From positions 1-64,000 of the forward strand of contig NZ_JACBJQ010000025.1 of the NCBI RefSeq assembly GCF_013404075.1: a stretch of 64,000 nt of DNA, given 5' to 3'. Shown here piece by piece: positions 8,356 to 15,445 of the stretch. Position 1 is the first letter of the stretch. Each line of letters begins with the position of its first letter. The notes beneath the pieces are model-generated. The model did no database searches. It was not told where the DNA came from and saw only the letters and a list, made by a program, of their open reading frames with translations. The translations under genes and the position numbers were made by a program. The DNA is from Mycolicibacterium vinylchloridicum (lineage in GTDB: Bacteria > Actinomycetota > Actinomycetes > Mycobacteriales > Mycobacteriaceae).

Positions 8356-9564
8356 GTGGCGTTCGGCGACGGTGCGGACGACGCGGCGTTGGATGCCGCG
8401 TGGAGCGAGTTCTGCGATCGGCTCAAGGCTGCGGGCCGGCACGCGTTCAAGGACCTGAACGCGACATCGGATCTGCAGCGCACCGACGCCTTCCGCTTTC
8501 TCACCCAAAACCTGGGCCAGGCCTTCGATCTGGCGCTCGAGACCCGCGATCCGCGTTATCCCACCATCCACGCCTTCTGCAATCCGGCCCGCAAGCTGGG
8601 TGGCGATTGCGCGGATTTCACCTACCAGCAAGCCTGGATCGACGGCGAGTCGACGTACCGCATGGCCGGAACACAGGGAACCGCATCATTTTTCAATGTG
8701 ACTGTGCAAGGTGCCCGGCCGAGCGGTCCACAGGTCCTGCACGAGCCGTTCGGTGACGTTCCGGAGGCCAACGTCTTCGGCCATCAACTCCACGTCGAAC
8801 CCGACGGCACGTTCGAGCTCTACATCGGCGGAGCCGAGCGGGGCCCGAACTGGCTGCCGACGACTGCCGAGTCGCGCAAGCTGTTCATCCGCCAGGGCTT
8901 CGATCACTGGGACGAGCGGCCCTGGCAGTTGCGCATCGAGCGCGTCGACATGGACACACCCAAGCCGGTCCCGAGGGCTGCGGACATGATCGACGCCATG
9001 GGTTGGGCGGGGGACTTCGTCACCGGATTGATGACCAGCTGGCCCGAATTCCCGTTCACCTACGGTGGTGTCGACAGCGAGCAGCCGAATCGCTTTCCGG
9101 CGACGGGCGCCACTGACGCGGACAGCAAGCGCGGCCGGACGGCGGCGAACATGTATTGGAAACTCGGGCCTGACGACGCGCTCATCGTCGAATTCGAGGC
9201 GCACGAGGGGCTGTGGATGGTCACCAACATGGGGGCGTTCTTCACCAGTATGGACTTCCTGTACCGCCCGGTGAGCTACACACCGAGCCGGACGTCGACC
9301 GACAACGACGGCAAGATTCGTTTGGTTCTGGCCCACGACGACCCGGGCGTGCACAATTGGCTGGACACCCAGGGCTTCGAACGCGGCAACCTCACCTACC
9401 GGCACATGCTCGACGGGCAGCCCGCCGTGTTGAGCACCCGGCTGGTGAAGCGGGGCGAGCTCGACGGTGCGTTACCGCCGGATACCAAGCGGGTCACCAG
9501 CTCTGAGCGCGCCGAGCAGCTGTGGGCCCGTTTCAACGGGGTGCGCGGCAGGTTCCCGCTGTGA
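8356..9564 (+). CDS. DUF1214-like conserved protein
   Basis: 402 residues from GTG 8356, selected because AGGAGGAG (8344-8351) sits 4-5 bases upstream. The C-terminal part carries a beta-rich DUF1214-like pattern (GPNWLPTT, GFDHWDERPWQLRIERVD). The N-terminal part is helical (AFRFLTQNLGQAFDLALE). Mycobacterial relatives lie in sterol and lipid gene clusters, but no biochemical role is established. It is the last gene of the TauD operon and ends 8 bases from the convergent crotonase, with no terminator in between. Confidence 0.65.
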   Translation: MAFGDGADDAALDAAWSEFCDRLKAAGRHAFKDLNATSDLQRTDAFRFLTQNLGQAFDLALETRDPRYPTIHAFCNPARKLGGDCADFTYQQAWIDGESTYRMAGTQGTASFFNVTVQGARPSGPQVLHEPFGDVPEANVFGHQLHVEPDGTFELYIGGAERGPNWLPTTAESRKLFIRQGFDHWDERPWQLRIERVDMDTPKPVPRAADMIDAMGWAGDFVTGLMTSWPEFPFTYGGVDSEQPNRFPATGATDADSKRGRTAANMYWKLGPDDALIVEFEAHEGLWMVTNMGAFFTSMDFLYRPVSYTPSRTSTDNDGKIRLVLAHDDPGVHNWLDTQGFERGNLTYRHMLDGQPAVLSTRLVKRGELDGALPPDTKRVTSSERAEQLWARFNGVRGRFPL

Positions 9565-9572
9565 TGCGGGCT

Positions 9573-10289
9573 TTACTTGGAGCGGTTCATCACTCGATCG
9601 GCCGCGGCCCAGTGTTCATCGGACACCCAGAGTTCGGCGAACGCGTTGATGGCCTCGGTGGGCGTCACGCCGGCGATCACCTTCTTGATCGGCCCGGCCG
9701 ATCGGTTCGCCAACGACCTTGCCAGCGTGCGCCATTCGTCGTCGAACGAGGCACGGGAGACGACCCGGTCGATCAGACCCCAGTGTTCGGCCTCTCCCGC
9801 GGTGAGAACCGTGCCGGATCCCGCGAGCAGCAAGGCCTTGCTCTTGCCGACCAGTGCGGCCAGCCGCTCGGCGCCACCCCAGGCCGGCATGATCTCCAGG
9901 GACACCTGGTTGAAACCGATCTTGATGTCGTCGGCGGCCACCCGGATGTCGGCGGCCACGGCGACTTCGGCGCCGCCACCGAGGGCATGACCGTTGAGTG
10001 CGGCGATCACGGGGGCGGGGAAGCCGGCGATGCGGTCACAGATGGCACGCATCCGGGACGCCATCGCGGCGGCCTCCTCGATGGTGCGCAGTGCGCTGAG
10101 TTCCTTGAGGTCGCCACCGGAGACGAAGGCCCGATCCCCGCCGCCGCGGATGACCATGGCCTGCGCCCCGGCCGCGGCGTCGAGGGCTTCTTCGAGCTCG
10201 CCCATGGTCGACAGCGCGATCGCGTTGCGGGCATGCGGCCGATCGATCGTGAGGACCACGAGCCCGTCGCTCCACTCCAGGTCGACCAT
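9573..10289 (-). CDS. Crotonase (enoyl-CoA hydratase/isomerase) superfamily protein
   Basis: 238 residues from ATG 10289 (MVDLEWSDG); GGAGAA lies about 10 bases upstream. The oxyanion-hole regions FVSGGDLKEL and HALGGGAEVAVAADIRV are present. By hand alignment to classical enoyl-CoA hydratase, both catalytic glutamates seem replaced (NQVSLEIMPAWGG and GKSKALLL), so hydration is doubtful; isomerase, thioesterase or retro-Claisen chemistry is possible. An upstream in-frame extension overlaps the divergent ligase and is rejected. It is divergent from that CoA ligase, with which it probably shares a pathway. Confidence 0.8.
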   Translation of the reverse strand: MVDLEWSDGLVVLTIDRPHARNAIALSTMGELEEALDAAAGAQAMVIRGGGDRAFVSGGDLKELSALRTIEEAAAMASRMRAICDRIAGFPAPVIAALNGHALGGGAEVAVAADIRVAADDIKIGFNQVSLEIMPAWGGAERLAALVGKSKALLLAGSGTVLTAGEAEHWGLIDRVVSRASFDDEWRTLARSLANRSAGPIKKVIAGVTPTEAINAFAELWVSDEHWAAADRVMNRSK

Positions 10290-10316
10290 AATTCGTTCTC
10301 CAATTTCGGTATTGGC

Positions 10317-10335
10317 ATTCTCGATGACGGAGAAT
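10317..10335. promoter_or_regulatory. Inverted ATTCTC/GAGAAT half-sites between divergent genes
   Basis: ATTCTC (10317-10322) and GAGAAT (10330-10335) form an exact 6-bp inverted repeat around 7 bases, in the 72-base gap between the crotonase and the CoA ligase. The half-sites are the same as in the palindromes at 14546, 39305 and 42062, but face outwards. A shared operator for both genes is inferred. Confidence 0.4.
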
Positions 10336-10361
10336 AGCATCGCCAGTCGGAGGTGCTGCAG

Positions 10362-11888
10362 TTGAGGAATATCCCGGTTGAGCTGAGCAAACGCTACATC
10401 GAGGAGGGCTGGTGGACGCCGGACACCCTCGGTGAGCTTCTCGCCCGCGGGCTCGCGGCCAGCCCCGATACGGGTTTCTGGGTGCACTCCGCGGTGCGGC
10501 CGTTCAGCGGAACGTTCCGCGACGTGGAGATCCAAGCGCGCCGGCTGGCAGCTGGGCTGTGGGCGCGCGGGGTAGGGCCCGGCGACGTGATCGCCTTCCA
10601 ACTACCGAACTGGGTCGAGGCGGCGGTGACGTTCTGGGCATCGTCGTTCCTGGGCGCCGTCGTCGTGCCGATCGTGCACTTCTACGGGCGCAAGGAGCTC
10701 ACCCACATCATCGGCACGGCGCGGCCCAAGGTCTTCATCAGCACCGAGAGCTTCGGCCACATGATGTTTCAGCCGGATCTGTGCGCCGATGTCCCGATCG
10801 TGGGGCTGGTCGGCAAGGATTTCGATGAGCTCCTGGCCGACGAGCCGATGGTCGGTGAGTTGCATACCGACCCGGCCGGTCCGGCGCTCATCGCGTTCAC
10901 CTCCGGGACAACCCGCGATCCCAAGGGCGTGATCCACAGTCACCAGACGCTCGGCTTCGAAACCCGCCAGCTGCTGGAGAACTACGCGCCCGACCGCGGC
11001 AGGCAGATCACTGCCACTCCTGTCGGCCACTTCATCGGCATGGTCGGGGCCTTCCTGATTCCCGTTCTCGAGGGTGCGCCCATTGACCTGACCGACGTCT
11101 GGGATCCCAGCCGAGTGCTGGAATTGATGGAGTCCGAGGGGATGTCGATCGGCGGCGGCCCACCGTACTTCGTCACCAGCCTGCTCGACCATCCCCAGTT
11201 CACCGAGTCGCACATGAGCCGGATCAAGCATGTCGGGCTGGGTGGGTCGACGGTGCCGGCCGCGGTGACCCGGCGACTGGCCGATCGGGGGGTGCACGTC
11301 TTCCGGTCGTATGGCAGCACCGAACACCCCTCGATCACCGGATCCCGGCCTGATGCTCCCGAGGACAAGCGGCTGCTGACCGACGGGGACGCCCGGCCCG
11401 GCGTCGAGGTGCGGCTCACGGAAGACGGCGAGATCCTCTCCCGTGGACCGGATCTGTGCCTGGGCTACACCGACGACGCGCTGACGGCGAAGTCCTTCGA
11501 CGACGAGGGCTGGTACCACACCGGTGACATCGGTGTCCTCGACGAAGACGGGTACCTGACCATCACCGACCGCAAGGCCGACGTCATCATCCGCGGTGGG
11601 GAGAACATCAGCGCACTCGAAGTCGAGGAGCTGTTGCTGAGCATGCCCGCGGTGGCCGAAGCGGTGGTGGTGGCTGCCCCCGACGCTCGCCTCGGCGAGC
11701 ACACTGCCGCGGTGCTGCGCATCAAGGAGGGGCACAGCATGCCGAGCCTTGCGGAGGTGCGTGCCCACTTCGAGAGTTGCGGGGCGGCACGGCAGAAGTG
11801 GCCCGAGGAGTTGCACGAGGTGGCCGACTATCCGCGCACCGCCAGCGGCAAGGTGCAGAAGTACTTGGTGCGCAACAACTTGCGTTGA
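10362..11888 (+). CDS. Acyl-CoA synthetase (AMP-forming ligase)
   Basis: 508 residues of the ANL superfamily. Visible motifs are the P-loop FTSGTTRDPKG (about residues 180-190), YGSTEHPS, the adenylate-binding GWYHTGDIG, the hinge DRKADVIIRGGENIS, and the catalytic Lys in TASGKVQKY near the end. It should activate a carboxylic acid to its CoA thioester. I choose TTG 10362 (LRNIPVEL) because GGAGG (10348-10352) is then 9 bases away; the GTG at 10353 would touch the ribosome-binding site. It is divergent from the crotonase and ends at a strong hairpin. Confidence 0.85.
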   Translation: MRNIPVELSKRYIEEGWWTPDTLGELLARGLAASPDTGFWVHSAVRPFSGTFRDVEIQARRLAAGLWARGVGPGDVIAFQLPNWVEAAVTFWASSFLGAVVVPIVHFYGRKELTHIIGTARPKVFISTESFGHMMFQPDLCADVPIVGLVGKDFDELLADEPMVGELHTDPAGPALIAFTSGTTRDPKGVIHSHQTLGFETRQLLENYAPDRGRQITATPVGHFIGMVGAFLIPVLEGAPIDLTDVWDPSRVLELMESEGMSIGGGPPYFVTSLLDHPQFTESHMSRIKHVGLGGSTVPAAVTRRLADRGVHVFRSYGSTEHPSITGSRPDAPEDKRLLTDGDARPGVEVRLTEDGEILSRGPDLCLGYTDDALTAKSFDDEGWYHTGDIGVLDEDGYLTITDRKADVIIRGGENISALEVEELLLSMPAVAEAVVVAAPDARLGEHTAAVLRIKEGHSMPSLAEVRAHFESCGAARQKWPEELHEVADYPRTASGKVQKYLVRNNLR

Positions 11889-11890
11889 TT

Positions 11891-11936
11891 CAGAACTCAG
11901 AGCGAACTTTCGGCCGAAAGCTCGCCCTCAGTTCTG
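11891..11936. terminator. Bidirectional hairpin terminator
   Basis: The gap between two convergent genes is almost wholly an inverted repeat: arms 11891-11913 and 11914-11936 pair over 23 positions with about three mismatches, around the centre CGGCCG. It lies 2 bases after the ligase stop and 2 bases before the stop of the facing flavoprotein gene. No U-tract follows, which is common in mycobacteria. Confidence 0.7.
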
Positions 11937-11938
11937 GA

Positions 11939-13570
11939 TCAACGAGCGGCGGCCAGGCCCGCCCGGTAGCCGAACACCATGGCAGGGCCCAACGTTCCGC
12001 CGGCCCCGCCGTAGGCCCGTCCGGTCACGCCCGCCATCGCGTTGCCGGCGGCGAACAATCCGGGGATCGGCTTACCGCTGACGTGCAGCACCCGGCCGTC
12101 ACGGTCGGTCCGCGGGCCGCCCTTGGTGCCCATGGCGCCGATGCCGACCGGCACGGCGTAGTACGGTGCGGTGTCCAGCGGGCCGAGGGTCTGCAGTGCG
12201 GGTGTGGCCGCCGAGTTGTCACCCCAGTAGCCGTCGTATGCGCTTGCACCACGGCCGAATTCAGGGTCGACCTCATTTGCGACGTTGTCGTTCCATGCGG
12301 CCAAGGTGGCGGCCAGGCCGTCGGCGTCGATGCCGGTCTTCTCCTCCAGCTCGGCCAGCGTCGTCGACTTGTTGAACCAGTCGGGTGCCTCGCCGCCGGG
12401 TTCGACGCCGAGGAAGCCGTACCGCTTGAGGTGCTGGTCGTCGAACACGATCCAGGCCGGATCGTTGACGTATCCGAACCGGGGGTCGAGCTGGTGGAAC
12501 GGACCGGACATCGAGTTGTACTCGCCGGCCTCGTTGAGGAAGCGCTTTCCGGCCCGGTTGACGATGATGCTGCGCGGCCGGGTGCGCTCCAGACGCACAC
12601 TGCGGCTGCGTGGTTTGCCGCCCAAGGTGTCACCGGGGATCTGGATGACGGGCACCCACCACGCCTCACCCATGTTGGCCAGGTCGGCGCCGTGTGCCAT
12701 CGCCATCCGCAGGCCGTCACCGGTGTTGTTCGGCGGCGACACCGGGCCGCGTAACGGCCCGCGCAGATAGGCCTCGACCAGGCGCTCATCCCACTCGAAC
12801 CCGCCGGTGCCGAGGATCACCGCCTTGTTGGCTTTGACCAGTATCTCCTTGTCGCCCAGCGCAATTCGTACTCCGGCGATACCCGATGCCGAACCGACCA
12901 GCTCGACGGCACGGGCGTCGGTCACCGGGGTGACGCCGAGGTCCAGCAGCCCCTTGAGCAGGCCGGCGATCAGTGCGGTACCGGCGACGCAGTAGTCGCC
13001 GTCCATATCGTCGACGGCGGCGTGGATGCGGGCCCGGGTCTCGGCGTCGATGCCGACATTGCTGAAATCGATGGGGAATGACGTTATGCGCGAAGCCCAT
13101 TCGCCGATCGTGGCTAGGTCGAACGGCTTGGCGTTCAACGACCGCCCGCCGCCGGGCTGTCCACCCGGAAGCTCCGGCTTGTAGTCGGGGAAGCCCTCGG
13201 CGACCTCGAACTGCAGTGCACTGTGTGCCTCGATGTAGTCCAGCATTTCCGGGCCGGTGCGCACGAACGTCTCGACCAATTCACGGTCCATGACACCCAG
13301 CGATTGGGCCTCAAGGTATTTCAGTGCATCGTCGACGGTCAGCTCGCCGGCCGCGGCCCGGTTGTGTGCGGGAATCCATGCGATGCCGCCCGATACCGCG
13401 GTGGTGCCGCCGACCGTCGAGGCTTTCTCGAACACCGCCACCGACGCGCCCTCGGCACTGGCGACCAGTGCCGCCGTCAGGCCGGCCGCGCCGGTGCCGA
13501 GCACCACGACGTCGGCTTCCTGGTCCCACGTAGGTGGGCCGAATGGGCCTGAGTCCCACGTGTGCGCCAT
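11939..13570 (-). CDS. KstD-like FAD-binding dehydrogenase
   Basis: 543 residues from ATG 13570; AGGAG lies about 10 bases upstream, so I prefer it to the in-frame GTG at 13579. The FAD-binding motif VLGTGAAGLTAAL is near residue 24, followed by GGTTAVSGG; the C-terminal AYGGAGGTLGPAM matches the FAD/substrate loop of the 3-ketosteroid delta-1-dehydrogenase and fumarate reductase flavoprotein family. Expected to oxidise or reduce an alpha,beta C-C bond beside a carbonyl. It is a lone gene between a terminator and its own promoter (13642-13671). The substrate (steroid or other) is unknown. Confidence 0.82.
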   Translation of the reverse strand: MAHTWDSGPFGPPTWDQEADVVVLGTGAAGLTAALVASAEGASVAVFEKASTVGGTTAVSGGIAWIPAHNRAAAGELTVDDALKYLEAQSLGVMDRELVETFVRTGPEMLDYIEAHSALQFEVAEGFPDYKPELPGGQPGGGRSLNAKPFDLATIGEWASRITSFPIDFSNVGIDAETRARIHAAVDDMDGDYCVAGTALIAGLLKGLLDLGVTPVTDARAVELVGSASGIAGVRIALGDKEILVKANKAVILGTGGFEWDERLVEAYLRGPLRGPVSPPNNTGDGLRMAMAHGADLANMGEAWWVPVIQIPGDTLGGKPRSRSVRLERTRPRSIIVNRAGKRFLNEAGEYNSMSGPFHQLDPRFGYVNDPAWIVFDDQHLKRYGFLGVEPGGEAPDWFNKSTTLAELEEKTGIDADGLAATLAAWNDNVANEVDPEFGRGASAYDGYWGDNSAATPALQTLGPLDTAPYYAVPVGIGAMGTKGGPRTDRDGRVLHVSGKPIPGLFAAGNAMAGVTGRAYGGAGGTLGPAMVFGYRAGLAAAR

Positions 13571-13617
13571 CGCCTTCACTCCTATTGCCGCACACGGGTA
13601 TTGGCGTGTGCACTTAT

Positions 13618-13671
13618 CGAACGCGGGTGTTCGTTGTTGTCACGCTAATGACGTCGCTCATGCGGTGTCAA
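13618..13671 (-). promoter_or_regulatory. Promoter and downstream operator of the KstD-like gene
   Basis: Reading the minus strand: -35 TTGACA (13671-13666), 18 bases, then -10 TAGCGT (13647-13642). The transcription start should be near 13635. CGAAC-N6-GTTCG (13618-13633), an exact inverted repeat, lies right over or just after that start, the position of a repressor roadblock. A looser repeat CACAC-N9-GTGTG is at 13591-13609. Confidence 0.5.
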
Positions 13672-13708
13672 GCGCCCGAACCGGCATTTGCCCAGTTCAG
13701 CGCCTCGC

Positions 13709-14410
13709 TTAACTGAGCACTGCCGAAAGCCGTTGGGCCGCCGTGATGGCCGCTTCCCGGCCGTGCAGCACGACGTCTTCGCGGTGCGAGATCACGTTGA
13801 TGCAGGTGTGTGGCGAGTTGGGGGGCCGGTGAACCGGGACCGCAAGACCGTAGGTGTTGGGCTCGACCTCGCCGTAGGTGATGATCCAGCCCTGCTCGCG
13901 GGCGCGGGTCACCAGCGGGCGCTCGCCGGGCCGCGGCGGCATGCTGGCCAGCAGTGCGATACCGGCCGCGCCACGGTCGAGCGGATAGCGGCTGCCCTCG
14001 TGGAACGACAGCTGATACGACACCCGGGTCGGCACGATCACGGCGATCGCGACCTGTTGATCACCCTCGGCGACCAGCAGCGACACCGTCGTCCCGAGTT
14101 CGTCGGCGAGCCCCCGCAGCGTCGGCAACGACAGCTCGCGCACGTTGTTGTCGAACGACGCACCCAGCGCCGCCAGGCCGGCGGCCGCCCGGAACCGGCC
14201 ATCCTCGGCCTTGGCCACCAGCCGGTAGGAGGCCAGGGTGCTCAGCAGCCGGTAGGCAATGGTCCGGTGCACCCCGATGTGGTCGGCGACCTGCTGGATG
14301 GTCAGTCCGCCCTGCGCGGCCGCGACCAGCTGCAATGCGTGCAGGCCGCGGGCCAGGGTCTGTGACCCCGGGGCAGCGCTGACCGGGCTTTCGGTGGGTG
14401 TCTGAGTCAT
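13709..14410 (-). CDS. IclR family transcriptional regulator
   Basis: 233 residues from ATG 14410 (MTQTPTESP). The winged helix-turn-helix is at about residues 20-75 (GGLTIQQVADHIGVHRTIAYR), followed by the IclR effector domain (LADELGTTVSLLVAEGDQQVAIAVI; HEGSRYPLDRGAAGIALLA). It is divergent from the meta-cleavage operon and probably its regulator; IclR proteins such as MhpR control hydroxyphenylpropionate pathways in other bacteria. A longer frame from 14476 runs into the shared promoter and is less likely. Confidence 0.85.
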   Translation of the reverse strand: MTQTPTESPVSAAPGSQTLARGLHALQLVAAAQGGLTIQQVADHIGVHRTIAYRLLSTLASYRLVAKAEDGRFRAAAGLAALGASFDNNVRELSLPTLRGLADELGTTVSLLVAEGDQQVAIAVIVPTRVSYQLSFHEGSRYPLDRGAAGIALLASMPPRPGERPLVTRAREQGWIITYGEVEPNTYGLAVPVHRPPNSPHTCINVISHREDVVLHGREAAITAAQRLSAVLS

Positions 14411-14462
14411 GTCGTCCCCGTGGCTGAGGTGCGAAATCGGGATCGAGCCACCCCGAAGTGCC

Positions 14463-14515
14463 TTGACAGACGGCACTCCGAGAGTGATGCTCTTAAACTA
14501 TCGCACACCATAGTT
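14463..14515 (+). promoter_or_regulatory. Promoter and probable IclR operator of the meta-cleavage operon
   Basis: -35 TTGACA (14463-14468) and -10 GATGCT (14486-14491) are 17 bases apart. The start site, near 14498, falls in AACTAT-N8-ATAGTT (14496-14515), an exact inverted repeat. The size suits an IclR-type site in the shared iclR/operon gap. A second palindrome of another type is at 14546-14560. Confidence 0.5.
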
Positions 14516-14545
14516 CAATAATTACACATACCGCTTACAAAAAGC

Positions 14546-14560
14546 GAGAATCCCATTATC
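14546..14560. promoter_or_regulatory. GAGAAT-N3-ATTMTC type palindrome
   Basis: GAGAATCCCATTATC, flanked by GC and ACC. On the minus strand it reads GATAATGGGATTCTC, very close to the site at 42062 (GATAATCTCATTCTC). It is 22 bases before the first gene of the meta-cleavage operon. One mismatch between arms. Confidence 0.45.
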
Positions 14561-14581
14561 ACCGAGGATAGGGGCAGCCGG

Positions 14582-15445
14582 GTGCCGGAGTTCGAGAGCG
14601 TCTGGAGCGATCTGCAGGGCGTTGCGTTCTCGCAGGGCTATCTGGACGTCGGTGGGGTGCGCACGCGCTACCTCCACGCCGGCGATCCGGCCAAACCCAC
14701 ATTGGTGCTGCTGCACGGGTCCGGCGGCCACGCCGAGGCATACGTGCGCAACCTCGAGTCGCATGCCGAGCACTTCTCGACCTGGTCGATCGACATGCTG
14801 GGCCACGGCTACACCGACAAGCCCGGGCATCTGCTGGAGATCCCGCACTACGTCGAGCACCTCGCGGCGTTCCTCGACACCATCGGCGCGCAGCGGGCGC
14901 ATATCTCCGGTGAGTCGCTCGGCGGCTGGGTGGCCTCGCGCTTCGCGGTCGATCACGCCGACCGGGTCGAACGTCTGGTGCTCAACACCGCCGGTGGTTC
15001 GCAGGCCGACCCGGAGGTGATGAAGAGGATCATCACGCTGTCGATGGCCGCCGCCGAGAACCCGAGCTGGGAGACCGTGCAGGCCAGGATCAAATGGCTG
15101 ATGGCCGACAAGTCCAAGGACTACGACGACATCGTCGCCAGTCGCCAGCGGGTCTACCGGCAGCCGGGGTTCGTCTCCGCGATGCGTGACATCATGGCTT
15201 TGCAGGATCCCGAGATCCGGCAGCGAAACCTGATGAGCCCCAGTGACTATGGTGCCATCAACGTCCCGACGCTGGTGCTCTGGACCAGCGACGACCCGAC
15301 TGCCGACACGACGGAGGGCAGACGGATCTCGGAGATGATCCCGGGCGCGCGGTTCGAGGTCATGGAGGGTTGCGGGCACTGGCCGCAGTATGAGGACCCC
15401 AAGACGTTCAATCGCCTGCACATCGACTTCCTCCTGGGCCGATGA
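14582..15445 (+). CDS. Meta-cleavage product hydrolase-like alpha/beta hydrolase
   Basis: 287 residues. Nucleophile elbow GESLGG (Ser about residue 114), oxyanion region LLHGSGGHAE (about 41-50), Asp in WTSDDP (about 235), and His in GCGHWPQYE (about 265). This is the C-C hydrolase group of MhpC/BphD/HsaD, which splits the ring-opened dienoate made by an extradiol dioxygenase. It fits the operon, where mhpA- and mhpB-like genes follow. GTG 14582 is the start; no clear ribosome-binding site. Its stop overlaps the next start (ATGA). Confidence 0.82.
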   Translation: MPEFESVWSDLQGVAFSQGYLDVGGVRTRYLHAGDPAKPTLVLLHGSGGHAEAYVRNLESHAEHFSTWSIDMLGHGYTDKPGHLLEIPHYVEHLAAFLDTIGAQRAHISGESLGGWVASRFAVDHADRVERLVLNTAGGSQADPEVMKRIITLSMAAAENPSWETVQARIKWLMADKSKDYDDIVASRQRVYRQPGFVSAMRDIMALQDPEIRQRNLMSPSDYGAINVPTLVLWTSDDPTADTTEGRRISEMIPGARFEVMEGCGHWPQYEDPKTFNRLHIDFLLGR

